This document shows positions 6,233 to 15,136 of a DNA stretch of 34,281 nt, in pieces. Below the pieces are notes generated by a model, which was not told the DNA's origin, did no database searches, and worked only from the letters and a program-made list of their open reading frames with translations. This DNA comes from an uncultured Oscillospiraceae bacterium (GTDB taxonomy: Bacteria; Bacillota_A; Clostridia; Oscillospirales; Oscillospiraceae). The position numbers and the translations under genes were made by a program. Each line of letters begins with the position of its first letter. Position 1 is the first letter of the stretch. The DNA lies in assembly GCA_944387755.1 (NCBI GenBank), contig CALXGC010000065.1, positions 1 through 34,281 of the forward strand, written 5' to 3'.

Positions 6233-6643
6233 TTAGAAGTACTGGCGGATGCCCTCGGGAGCCAGGTCGGGCTCGTCGCTGATGGTGATGGTGAACTTGA
6301 TGCCGTGCTTCTCGCCGAAGCGGTTGAGCCAGTTCAGGAAGTTCTCCGTATCGTTGTAGCCCTCAGTGGGGACGATCTTGGTCAGGCTGTCGATGAAGAT
6401 ATGGGTAATGTCGTAGTTGCCGGCGTACAGACCGGAGATGAAGCCCTGCAGGGCGGTGAAGTTGGCCACGTCGTACTGGCTGGAGTCCACCAGGCGGATC
6501 TGATAGTGGATGTCGAAGGTGAGCTTGTCGCCCTTTTCAATGCAGACAACGTTTCCGTGCTCGCTCTGCACGGCCTCGTTGATCATGTTGATCATCTGCT
6601 TGGTCTTTCCGGTGCCTTTCTTACCCATAATGACGCGAATCAT
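6233..6643 (-). CDS. Small P-loop NTP-binding protein of unknown function
   Basis: 136 residues, cytoplasmic. Begins almost at once with a Walker A loop GKKGTGKT (7-14); a hydrophobic strand ending in aspartate, THIFIDS (80-86, D85), is the likely Walker B. It is too short for a AAA+ or helicase protein: only a minimal RecA-like core. AAGGAG precedes the ATG by about 10 bases; own promoter and terminator, so monocistronic. I recognise it only as a conserved Clostridia-type ATPase-like protein; the partner and reaction are unknown. Confidence 0.8.
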   Translation of the reverse strand: MIRVIMGKKGTGKTKQMINMINEAVQSEHGNVVCIEKGDKLTFDIHYQIRLVDSSQYDVANFTALQGFISGLYAGNYDITHIFIDSLTKIVPTEGYNDTENFLNWLNRFGEKHGIKFTITISDEPDLAPEGIRQYF

Positions 6644-6699
6644 GATGCATCACTCCTTAATGGATGTTACCAGGGAACATGTCCCCCGTTGCTATACTA

Positions 6700-6728
6700 A
6701 CTTTACCATAGAACGGGCTGATTTTCAA
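6700..6728 (-). promoter_or_regulatory. Promoter of the small P-loop gene
   Basis: Minus strand TTGAAA (6728-6723), 17-base spacer, TAAAGT (6705-6700). Between it and the ATG an imperfect dyad GGGAACATGTCCCC (6673-6686) could be an operator. Confidence 0.6.
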
Positions 6729-6761
6729 CCGGAACATTGTGAATTTTTTGCCGGCGCGGGG

Positions 6762-7802
6762 CTACTCCTCCTCCAGGGCGCGGAACAGGGAGGCGGGGAG
6801 CACGTCGGAGAGCTCCACCACCGCGGGGGAGAAGCCCGGTCCCTCCGGCAGGGTGGGGCTCTGCACCGTGAGGCGGGGGCTCAGGGGGCCTGTGGGCAGG
6901 GAGATGGCGGCAAACAGTCCGCTCTCCCGCTGCTCCAGGAGCATGACGCCCTTGTGCAGGGCGACGATATGCCGTGCGATGGCCAGGCCCATTCCAGCGC
7001 CCTCGCCGGCGCCTGGAATCTGGCCGTCCGTCTGCTCCGGCGGGAAGAGGGCGTCCAGGTCCCCCTCCTTCAGGGCACCGCTGTCGCCCAGGGTCAGCAC
7101 CGCCCGGCCGCCGCGGCTGGCGAGGGAGAGGACGATCTCCCCCTCCGGGGCCGCCTTGGCCGCGTTGGACAGCAGGGAGAAGATCAGCCGCTGGAGCAGC
7201 GCCGGGTCGCCGGGAATCAGCAGGGAGGCGGCGGGGCAGATAAAGCGCAGCTTCACGCCGGCCTCTCCCAGAAGGTCGCCGGCCTCTCTGGTCAGGCTGC
7301 GGCACAGGCCGGCCAGGTCCAGGGTTGTGGGGCGGAACAGGACGCCCTCTCCGCTGCCCATGGAGTGGACAAACTCCAGATTGGACAGCAGGCGGTAGGT
7401 ACGGCAGAAGCTCTTATAGAACGCCCACAGGCCGCTGGGCGCGCCGTTGGAGACCGCCTCCACCTCCATCAGAATCTCCTGTAAGAAGCCGCGCATCTGA
7501 CGGATAAAGCCGTCCAGCTGCCGGTCGGTGAGGGCGGCCTGGGACGCCGGACGGAAGAGCAGCAGCTCCCGCCTGCACCCGGAGATGCGGCTGAACAGAT
7601 AGAGCACCCCGTTGTGGGAGAAGCTGCCCGCCCCCTCCGGTCCGTCGAAGGAGTCGGTGAGGAAGGCGGGCAGCTTCTCCCCCACCGCAAGCTCCGGAAA
7701 CTGGCTCTGGGCGGCGTGATTGAACCCCTGAATCCGCCCCTGGAACGCCTCGATGGCTCCCTCCGGGAAGCCCTCCAAATGAGAATGCACTGCCTCTGAC
7801 AT
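6762..7802 (-). CDS. Histidine-kinase-like ATPase without an obvious phosphoacceptor histidine
   Basis: 346 residues, no membrane segment. The C-terminal half is a GHKL/HATPase_c domain: N box LLQRLIFSLLSNAAKAA (202-218, N213), G1 box LTLGDSG (236-242, D240), G2 box GEGAGMGLAIARHI (266-279). The helical region before it (about 95-148) is where a HisKA dimerisation helix belongs, but I see no H-E/D phosphoacceptor box. N-terminal 1-90 could be a PAS/GAF-like sensor. No response regulator adjoins. It may be an orphan sensor, a pseudokinase or an anti-sigma-type kinase. AGGAGGT sits 4 bases before the ATG. Confidence 0.72.
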   Translation of the reverse strand: MSEAVHSHLEGFPEGAIEAFQGRIQGFNHAAQSQFPELAVGEKLPAFLTDSFDGPEGAGSFSHNGVLYLFSRISGCRRELLLFRPASQAALTDRQLDGFIRQMRGFLQEILMEVEAVSNGAPSGLWAFYKSFCRTYRLLSNLEFVHSMGSGEGVLFRPTTLDLAGLCRSLTREAGDLLGEAGVKLRFICPAASLLIPGDPALLQRLIFSLLSNAAKAAPEGEIVLSLASRGGRAVLTLGDSGALKEGDLDALFPPEQTDGQIPGAGEGAGMGLAIARHIVALHKGVMLLEQRESGLFAAISLPTGPLSPRLTVQSPTLPEGPGFSPAVVELSDVLPASLFRALEEE

Positions 7803-7829
7803 ACTACCTCCTGCCGGCGAGCGCCGCCG

Positions 7830-8084
7830 GCGGCTGGTTAAAAAACCGCGCCTTCTGTTTAGTCTATGCCGCTCCTAGCTTGTGCGGAGACAACCGCGCT
7901 GTTGAATGTAAATTTCAGTATATCAAAAACTGCCAGCAACAACAAGAGCGCCGCGGGAATTTTCACACGCCGCCCCCTCCGGTAAGCCCATGGCCCCCCT
8001 ATTCCCCGCTGATTGGCGAATTTTTCCGGAAAAAAAGGCAAAAATATATGAAAAAAGCCACTATCAAAAAGAGCTTAATCGGGA
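7830..8084. other. Intergenic region upstream of gapA, nothing else recognised
   Basis: The divergent gap between the kinase-like gene and gapA. Apart from the ribosome site of the former and the gapA promoter I see no RNA gene, terminator or clear operator. It is more AT-rich toward gapA, as expected for a strong promoter. Confidence 0.5.
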
Positions 8085-9164
<1,080 letters not shown>

Positions 9165-9184
9165 TCTCAGCTTTCTTTTTCCGG

Positions 9185-9213
9185 CCCGCTGCATCCGCAG
9201 CGGGTCTTTTTTA
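9185..9213 (+). terminator. gapA terminator
   Basis: CCCGCTGC (9185-9192), loop ATCC, GCAGCGGG (9197-9204), then TCTTTTTT. Confidence 0.92.
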
Positions 9214-9246
9214 TTTCCGGCGTCTTTATAGTACTTTATTTTATAA

Positions 9247-9355
9247 TCGAATCCTGTCGAATTTTGCGTTTTCGAAAAAATTTGTTATAAAATACAGTAT
9301 TAAAAGAGGAAAAATTATAGAAGACCGCATACTTACCCCGAAAGGGGCTGGTATG
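9247..9355 (+). promoter_or_regulatory. Promoter, TCGAA repeats and leader hairpin of the XRE gene
   Basis: AT-rich promoter region: TTGCGT (9264-9269), 16-base spacer, TATAAA (9286-9291). TCGAA recurs at 9247, 9257 and 9272, around the -35, a possible operator for the regulator itself. In the leader CATAC (9328-9332)/GTATG (9351-9355) and CCCC (9336-9339)/GGGG (9344-9347) form a hairpin with a GAAA loop that contains the AAAGGGG ribosome site, directly before the ATG at 9358. Confidence 0.55.
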
Positions 9356-9357
9356 TC

Positions 9358-9687
9358 ATGGAGCCGCAGAAGCGGATAAAAGACCTGATTGAAGACCGCG
9401 ACACCACACAGAAAAAGCTGGCAGAAAAACTTGGCATCACAGAATCAACCATGAGCGGCTATCTAACCGGAAAAGTCCGGCTTCCAGCATGGCTTGTCCA
9501 GGAATGCGCCCTATATTTTCAAGTAACAGCAGACTACCTGCTGGGCCTGTCCGACGAGCCCCGTCGGCCGCTGGAGCTCTCCCAGACAGAGCGGGACCTG
9601 GTACAGAATTTCCGCACCCTCTCCCGGAATCAAAAGGAGCTGATCCTCCGGAACGTGGCCATCATGCGGGAACAAAACGAGACCTGA
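9358..9687 (+). CDS. XRE-family helix-turn-helix regulator
   Basis: 109 residues. Residues 6-62 are a Cro/cI-type HTH: IKDLIEDRDTTQKKLAEKL, turn, ITESTMSGYLTGKVRLP, then YFQVTADYLLGLSD, the usual end of the HTH_3 domain. The C-terminal tail (75-109) is helical (LSQTERDLVQNFRTLSRNQK) and may dimerise. No effector domain. No obvious target gene; neighbours are gapA and the mosaic repeats. Autoregulation through the TCGAA repeats is inference. The sequence is more AT-rich in its first 180 bases than the rest of the window, hinting at acquisition. Confidence 0.85.
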   Translation: MEPQKRIKDLIEDRDTTQKKLAEKLGITESTMSGYLTGKVRLPAWLVQECALYFQVTADYLLGLSDEPRRPLELSQTERDLVQNFRTLSRNQKELILRNVAIMREQNET

Positions 9688-9706
9688 ACCAACGCGGCCG
9701 CAAGAC

Positions 9707-9995
9707 AGCCTCCCCCCCACCGGGGGGAAGGTGGCCCGAAGGGCCGGATGAGGGGGCGGACATATCCGTGAAGCGCGACGGCCCGGCGCGCCCATTCTGT
9801 AGGGGCGCACATTGTGCGCCCGCCGGTAAGGAGGGGCGGGCGGCCACAGGCCGCCCCTACAACAACGGACGCCGCCTCCTCCAAAGCCTCCCCCTTCGGG
9901 GGAGGTGCCGAGCGAAGCGAGGCGGAAGGGGTAAAAATGCGTGGGGCGCGACGGCCCGGCGCGCCCATCCTGTATGGGCGCACAATGTGCGCCCG
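9707..9995 (+). repeat. Mosaic intergenic repeat block, copy 2
   Basis: No gene. Module B at 9707-9763 (CCACCGGGGGGAAGGTGGCC, GGATGAGGGGGCGGACATAT); module D at 9773-9822 and again at 9946-9995, a 50-base direct repeat with 3 differences containing CGACGGCCCGGCGCGCCC and the hairpin GGGCGCACA-WTGTGCGCCC; between them modules C and A (9833-9933: GGGCGGCCACAGGCCGCCCC, CTCCCCCTTCGGGGGAG, GCCGAGCGAAGCGAGGCGG). Blocks A, B and C match copy 1 (5735-6022) in inverted order and orientation. It abuts the promoter of the HAD gene. Confidence 0.88.
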
Positions 9996-10020
9996 CTGGA
10001 CGGGCCAAACCGGCGGTTGG

Positions 10021-10050
10021 TTGACGGGCGGGCGAAATTTATGGTATGCT
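10021..10050 (+). promoter_or_regulatory. Promoter of the HAD phosphatase gene
   Basis: TTGACG (10021-10026), 18-base spacer, TATGCT (10045-10050), starting 25 bases beyond the repeat block. Confidence 0.7.
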
Positions 10051-10101
10051 GGAGGCCGAGAATGTTCCGGCTCTCCGGAGCCGCCGAAAGGAGATTTTCC
10101 T

Positions 10102-10875
10102 GTGGTCAAAGCCATCTTTTTTGATGTGGACGGGACGCTGGTCAGCTTCCGGACCCACACCATCTCCCCCGCCGTGCTGGAGGCGCTCCACGCGCTGCGG
10201 GCGAAGGGCGTCAAGCTGTTTCTGGCCACTGGGCGGCACCGGGCCATGCTCCGGGTGCTGGACCCTCTGTTCACCTTTGACGGGGCCGTCACCCTCAGCG
10301 GACAGTACTGCTTCGCCGGCGGCCAGGTGCTCTACAGCAGCCCCATGCCCGGCGCATCGGTGGAGGAGCTGGTCCGCGCCGCCGGGGACAACGCCTTCTC
10401 CTGCATCTTTCTGGAGGGGGAGGACATCTATCTGAACTGCGTCAACCAGCTCACCCGGCAGTTTATCTCCGACCTGTACATCGACATGCCCCCTGTCCGC
10501 CCGGCCTCCTACGCCCTGGGCCGGACCGTCTACCAGGCGGTGGCCTTTCTGGACCAGGCGCACCAGGGCCTTCTGCTGGACCGGGCGCCCCATCTGAAGA
10601 CCACCCGCTGGCACCCCAATTTTCTGGACGTCATCCCCCCCGCCGGGGGCAAGGACAAGGGGGTGCAGGCCATTCTGTCCCGCTATGGCATTGCCCCGGA
10701 GGAGGCTATGGCCTTCGGCGACGGGGAGAACGACCTGTCCATGCTCACATGCGTGGGGACCGGCGTGGCCATGGGCAGCGCCAGCCGCTATGTCCAGGAG
10801 CGGGCGGACTATACGGCCCCCTCTGTGGACGAGGACGGCATTGTCCGCGCTCTGGAACATTTTGGGCTGATATAG
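10102..10875 (+). CDS. HAD-superfamily phosphatase, Cof type
   Basis: 257 residues. HAD motif I FFDVDGT (D8, D10), motif II LATGRH near 42, cap domain between, motif III lysine in GGKDKG, motif IV FGDGENDLSML. The C2B cap and size fit Cof/YbjI-type sugar-phosphate or nucleotide phosphatases with broad substrates. GTG start: AAAGGAG (10087-10093) lies 8 bases before it, and an upstream in-frame extension would run through the repeat block. Exact substrate cannot be read from sequence. Confidence 0.87.
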   Translation: MVKAIFFDVDGTLVSFRTHTISPAVLEALHALRAKGVKLFLATGRHRAMLRVLDPLFTFDGAVTLSGQYCFAGGQVLYSSPMPGASVEELVRAAGDNAFSCIFLEGEDIYLNCVNQLTRQFISDLYIDMPPVRPASYALGRTVYQAVAFLDQAHQGLLLDRAPHLKTTRWHPNFLDVIPPAGGKDKGVQAILSRYGIAPEEAMAFGDGENDLSMLTCVGTGVAMGSASRYVQERADYTAPSVDEDGIVRALEHFGLI

Positions 10876-10990
10876 CCTCCGCCGCCCTCTTTTTCCGTCG
10901 AAACTCACAAAAAGTTCTGGAATTTCCCCCTTCGCCGTGGTACAATACAGGCAAGAGATCCACCCACTGCCGTTAGGAGGAATTTTCCCT

Positions 10991-12589
10991 ATGAAACTGA
11001 CCTTTTTTGGCGCGGCCCACGCCGTCACCGGAAGCTGTCACTGCCTGGAGGTAGGCGGCAAAAAGATTCTCATCGACTGCGGGCTTCAGCAGGGCCGGGA
11101 CGAGCACGACGAGAACGCCCTGGACTTCGCGCCGGGCTACATCGACTACTGCATTGTCACCCACGCCCACATCGACCACTCCGGGCGGATTCCCCTGCTG
11201 GTGCGGGACGGCTTCCAGGGGGAAATCTACGCCACCCGCCTCACCGCCCAGCTCATGTCCATCATGCTCCGGGACTCTGCCTTCATCCAGGAGAGCGACG
11301 CCCAGTGGCAGAACCAGAAGGGCAAGCGCGCCGGCCGGGAGCCGGTGGAGCCCCTGTACACCGTGGCCGACGCGGAGGCCGCCATGCAGCAGGTCCGCAC
11401 CGCCGAGTACGGACAGATCATCGAGCTGTGTCCGGGGGTCAAAATCCGCTTCCGGGATGCGGGACACCTGCTGGGCTCCTCCATGGTGGAGGTCTGGGCC
11501 ACCGAGGGGGACGTGACCAAAAAGCTGGTCTTCTCCGGGGACCTGGGCAACGTGGATCAGCCCATCATCCGGGACCCGGAATTTTTGGACCAGGCGGACT
11601 ATGTGGTCATGGAGTCCACCTACGGCGACCGGAACCACGAGCCCCCGGAGAGCTACACCGAGGCCCTGGCCCAGCTCATCGACGAGACCTTCGCCCAAGG
11701 GGGCAATGTGATTATCCCCTCCTTCGCCGTGGGCCGCACCCAGGAGCTGCTCTATTTCCTGCGGGAGATTAAGGACCAGGGGCTTGTGCGCAGCGTCCCC
11801 GGCTTCCAGGTGTGCGTGGACAGCCCCCTGGCCGCGGAGGCCACCCGCATCTACTCCGGGGACCTCCGCGGCTATCTGGACGAGGAGGCCATTCAGGTCC
11901 TCCGGGAGGGGGACAAGCTGTTCACCTTCCCCGGCCTCACCCTGGTCCAGTCCACCGAGGAGTCCAAGGCCCTCAACGCGGACCCCAGCTCCAAGGTGAT
12001 CATCTCCGCCTCCGGCATGTGCGACGCCGGGCGCATCCGCCACCATCTGAAGCACAACCTGTGGCGGCAGGAGTGCGCCGTGGTGTTTGTGGGCTATCAG
12101 GCGGTGGGCTCCCTGGGCCGCCGCCTGCTGGAAGGGGCCAAGTCCGTCCGGCTCTTCGGCGAGGAGATTGCCGTCAACGCCCGCATTGTCAACTTCAAGG
12201 GCCTCAGCTCCCACGCCGACCGGGACCACCTGCTGGACTGGATCGGCCGCTTCGCCCCCGCGCCGGAGCAGGTCTTTGTGGTCCACGGGGACAGCCCGGT
12301 GACGGAGCTGTTCGCCGGCAGCCTGAACGAGCGGGGCATTCCCGCCCACGCCCCCCTGTACGAGGAGGTCTATGACCTGCGCGCCAACGCCATGCTGGCC
12401 CGCGGCGTGGTGCTGGAGCCCAGAAAAGTCACCGGCGGCGCGGCGGCGGCCTCTCCCGCCTTTGTCCGCCTCCAGGACGTGTCCAAACAGCTGGAGGCCC
12501 TCATCAGCCGCAGCCGCGGCCGTCCCAACAAGGACCTGGCCCGTCTGGCCGACCAGCTCAAGCAGGTCATGGAGAACTGGGAGGACTGA
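10991..12589 (+). CDS. Beta-CASP metallo-beta-lactamase RNA-processing nuclease
   Basis: 532 residues, cytoplasmic. MBL domain with motif II HAHIDH (H58, H60, D62, H63), motif III H159 in AGHLLGS and D184 in FSGDLGN, giving the two-zinc site. ESTYGDR and the PSFAVGRTQELLY segment mark the beta-CASP insertion; GMCDAGRIRHHLKHNL and GLSSHADRDHLLDW are its later motifs, the latter the RMMBL end. This is the YSH1/CPSF-like group, distinct from RNase J. Likely an RNA endo/exonuclease. GGAGGA stands 9 bases before the ATG; a possible -10 TACAAT is at 10941-10946. C-terminal 480-532 is basic and helical. Confidence 0.9.
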   Translation: MKLTFFGAAHAVTGSCHCLEVGGKKILIDCGLQQGRDEHDENALDFAPGYIDYCIVTHAHIDHSGRIPLLVRDGFQGEIYATRLTAQLMSIMLRDSAFIQESDAQWQNQKGKRAGREPVEPLYTVADAEAAMQQVRTAEYGQIIELCPGVKIRFRDAGHLLGSSMVEVWATEGDVTKKLVFSGDLGNVDQPIIRDPEFLDQADYVVMESTYGDRNHEPPESYTEALAQLIDETFAQGGNVIIPSFAVGRTQELLYFLREIKDQGLVRSVPGFQVCVDSPLAAEATRIYSGDLRGYLDEEAIQVLREGDKLFTFPGLTLVQSTEESKALNADPSSKVIISASGMCDAGRIRHHLKHNLWRQECAVVFVGYQAVGSLGRRLLEGAKSVRLFGEEIAVNARIVNFKGLSSHADRDHLLDWIGRFAPAPEQVFVVHGDSPVTELFAGSLNERGIPAHAPLYEEVYDLRANAMLARGVVLEPRKVTGGAAAASPAFVRLQDVSKQLEALISRSRGRPNKDLARLADQLKQVMENWED

Positions 12590-12624
12590 CCGGCGGAACT
12601 CAAAAACAAACTGGAGGTTTTTCC

Positions 12625-13524
12625 ATGCCTATGGAACTCGACCGAAGAGAACTGAAGGCCCAGGCGAGGGCTCGGATGCGCGCATCCGAGCCCCCCTTTT
12701 GGCTGGTAACACTGGTCTTTCTGCTGCTGACCACCGGCGTGTCCACCGCCGCCGACCTGTCCGGCGCGGCCTATATCGCCCTGCCTCCCGCGGGCGGGGA
12801 CACGCTGCCCCTGTTTCTGTCGCTGCTGATTCTGCTGTACACCACTGTGATGAACTTCGGCTACCAGCTCTGGGCGCTGAAGCTCTTCCGGCAGCAGAAC
12901 CCCGGCTTCAACACCCTTATTGACGGCTTCTCCATCGCCGGCCGGATTCTGGTGATGGAGGCGTTCGTCCTCCTGTGCACCCTCGGATGGACCTTCCTGT
13001 ACTCCATCCCTGTGACCCTGGTCTTTCTTCTCTTCGCCTTCTGGGCCCCTCCCATGGTGCAGGTGCTGCTCTCCTACCTCGCCGGCCTTCTGCTGGCCCT
13101 GATTATCTCCTACCGGTATGTCCTGGCGCCCTATCTGCTGATGGACCACCCGGAGTGGGGCCCCTTTGTCGCCGTGCGGGAGAGCGTGTCTCTGATGCGG
13201 GGCTGGAAGTGGGAGTTCTTTAAGCTGGACCTCTCCTTTCTGGGCTGGTACGCCCTGCGCCTTCTCCTCTCCTTCGGCGTGGAGCTGCTCTTCGCCCTCC
13301 CCGTCTTCCTGGAGCTGCTCCAGTCCCCCACGGCGGACTTCACCCTTCTGATCAGCGGCCTGGAGCTGCCCTGGCTGGCCGCCCTCCTGTCCGTCCTGAT
13401 TCAGATTCCCGTGTCCCTGTGGCTTCTCCCCTACGCCAACGTCTCTTACGCCGGCTTCTACCAGGCCCGGACCGCCCAGCAGGCCCCGCCGGTGTGGGAT
13501 ACCTGCAGCGGGCCGGAATTTTGA
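12625..13524 (+). CDS. DUF975-family integral membrane protein
   Basis: 299 residues with about six hydrophobic segments: 24-40, 62-84, 106-128, 134-166, 205-232, 254-280. N-terminal MELDRRELKAQARARM, the G-Y-P-like bundle and the loop FVAVRESVSLMRGWKWEFFKLDLSFLGW (177-204) are the marks of DUF975 (a YesL/GlyRS-neighbour-type family of unknown role). GGAGG is 7 bases before the ATG, 35 bases after the nuclease gene, so the two are one operon. Function unknown. Confidence 0.8.
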   Translation: MPMELDRRELKAQARARMRASEPPFWLVTLVFLLLTTGVSTAADLSGAAYIALPPAGGDTLPLFLSLLILLYTTVMNFGYQLWALKLFRQQNPGFNTLIDGFSIAGRILVMEAFVLLCTLGWTFLYSIPVTLVFLLFAFWAPPMVQVLLSYLAGLLLALIISYRYVLAPYLLMDHPEWGPFVAVRESVSLMRGWKWEFFKLDLSFLGWYALRLLLSFGVELLFALPVFLELLQSPTADFTLLISGLELPWLAALLSVLIQIPVSLWLLPYANVSYAGFYQARTAQQAPPVWDTCSGPEF

Positions 13525-13534
13525 GCCCACACGT

Positions 13535-13559
13535 CCCTCTCTGCGAGAGGGGCGTTTTT
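13535..13559 (+). terminator. Terminator after the DUF975 gene
   Basis: CCCTCTC (13535-13541), loop TGC, GAGAGGG, then GCGTTTTTC. Confidence 0.85.
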
Positions 13560-13590
13560 CCAACTTTTCATACAGAGGAGCGCGATTGCT

Positions 13591-15030
13591 ATGTCCGTAC
13601 TGTCAGAACTGGAACCCAAGGAGGTCTTTCGTTTTTTTGAGGCCCTGTGCGCCATTCCCCACGGCTCCGGGAACACCGGGGCCATCAGCGCCTGGTGCGC
13701 CGCCTTCGCCCAGGACCGGGGGCTGGAATACCGCCGGGACAGCCTGAACAACGTCATTCTCATCAAGGAGGCCGCCCCCGGCTATGAGGAGGCGGAGCCG
13801 GTGATTCTCCAGGGCCACCTGGACATGGTGTGCGAAAAGGAGCCCGGCTGCCCCAAGGACCTGGCCAGAGAGGGCCTGGACCTGTGCGTAGAGGGGGACT
13901 TTGTCACGGCGGAGGGCACCACCCTGGGGGGCGACGACGGCATCGCCGTGGCCATGTGCCTGGCCCTGTTGGACGGCCGGTTCCCCCACCCCCGGCTGGA
14001 GGTGGTCCTCACCGTGGACGAGGAGGTTGGAATGCTGGGGGCGGCCGCCCTGGACGTCTCTCCCCTGCGGGGGCGGACCCTCATCAACCTGGACTCGGAG
14101 GCGGAGGGGGTATTCACCGTCAGCTGCGCCGGCGGAAACCGGACCCGGTGCGTCCTGCCGGTGCGGCGGGCGCCCTTCCCCGGCGTCCGGCTGGCCGTCA
14201 CTGTGGGCGGCCTGGCCGGCGGGCACTCCGGCACGGAGATCCACCGGGGCCGGGCCAACGCCAACCTGCTGCTGGGCCGGGTGCTCCGGGCCGCCGCCCA
14301 GGTCTCTGAGACGCGGCTGACACAGGCCGCCGGGGGCGGCAAGGACAACGCCATCCCCACGGAGAGCCGGGCGGTGCTGGCCGTATCGGACCCGGCGGCG
14401 GTCCGGCGGGCCCTGGAGCGCCTGGAGGCGGAGCTGAAACGGGAGTACCGCGCCGCCGACCCCGGCCTCTCCCTGAGCTGGGAGGAGGTCCCCCCAGAGG
14501 GGGACCCCATGGACGAAGACTCCACCCGGCGGGCGGCCTGTATGCTCGCCTGCCTGCCCAACGGGGTGCAGGCCATGAGCGGGGACATCCCCGGCCTGGT
14601 GCAGACCTCGCTGAACCTGGGGATTCTGGAGACGGGCCCGGCGGAGCTGTCCGCCTGCTTCAGCGTGCGCAGCGCCCTGGGCTCCCAGAAGGAGGCCCTG
14701 AAGGACCGGCTGGCCTGCTTTATGGAGGCCCTGGGGGGCCGTGCGGCCTTCTCCGGAGATTATCCCGCCTGGGAGTACCGGGAGCACTCCCCCCTGCGGG
14801 AGCGGATGGTCCAGGTCTTCCGGGAGCAGTACGGCCGGGACCCCAAAATCGAGGCCATCCACGCCGGAGTGGAGTGCGGCCTGCTGGCGGACAAGCTGCC
14901 CGGCCTGGACTGCGTGTCCATCGGCCCCGATCTGCTGGACATCCACACCCCCAGAGAGCGGATGAGCGTCCCCTCCGTCCAGCGGACGTGGCGCCTTCTG
15001 CTGGAGGTGCTCCGGCGCAGCCGGGTATAA
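13591..15030 (+). CDS. pepD: Aminoacyl-histidine dipeptidase (M20 family)
   Basis: Cytoplasmic zinc dipeptidase of broad specificity (Xaa-His and other dipeptides). 479 residues, the expected length. Metal and catalytic residues visible: H76 and D78 in GHLDMVCE, D115 in GGDDGIA, general base E144 and ligand E145 in DEEVGMLGA, D168 in NLDSEAEG, and the C-terminal histidine in DIHTPRE (~453). Lid/dimerisation domain around residues 185-380 (GGLAGGHSGTEI). AGAGGAG about 10 bases before the ATG. Not linked by function to its neighbours; preceded by a terminator. Confidence 0.94.
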   Translation: MSVLSELEPKEVFRFFEALCAIPHGSGNTGAISAWCAAFAQDRGLEYRRDSLNNVILIKEAAPGYEEAEPVILQGHLDMVCEKEPGCPKDLAREGLDLCVEGDFVTAEGTTLGGDDGIAVAMCLALLDGRFPHPRLEVVLTVDEEVGMLGAAALDVSPLRGRTLINLDSEAEGVFTVSCAGGNRTRCVLPVRRAPFPGVRLAVTVGGLAGGHSGTEIHRGRANANLLLGRVLRAAAQVSETRLTQAAGGGKDNAIPTESRAVLAVSDPAAVRRALERLEAELKREYRAADPGLSLSWEEVPPEGDPMDEDSTRRAACMLACLPNGVQAMSGDIPGLVQTSLNLGILETGPAELSACFSVRSALGSQKEALKDRLACFMEALGGRAAFSGDYPAWEYREHSPLRERMVQVFREQYGRDPKIEAIHAGVECGLLADKLPGLDCVSIGPDLLDIHTPRERMSVPSVQRTWRLLLEVLRRSRV

Positions 15031-15063
15031 AAAATTCGGATACCCCCTTTAAGAAAGAAGTAT

Positions 15064-15093
15064 TTTACAGCCTGCCGCTCCGGCAGGTACAAT
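15064..15093 (+). promoter_or_regulatory. Promoter with a perfect dyad filling its spacer
   Basis: TTTACA (15064-15069), 18-base spacer, TACAAT (15088-15093). Bases 15071-15087 are a perfect inverted repeat CCTGCCG-CTC-CGGCAGG that occupies the whole spacer. A repressor there would block polymerase, or a MerR-type activator could twist it (those promoters have long 19-20 base spacers with a dyad). It drives the three-gene operon 15137-17849. Confidence 0.7.
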
Positions 15094-15136
15094 AGAGAAA
15101 ACGATTGTCCGGCCGCAGCCGGGGGAGGAACCAGTT

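Noticed and set aside
9707..9995. CRISPR-like array
   Set aside because: Only two direct copies of a 50-base unit with dissimilar intervening length and no cas genes; these are intergenic hairpin repeats.
15071..15087. Terminator of pepD
   Set aside because: The stem is followed by TACAAT, not a T-run, and is placed exactly between promoter elements.
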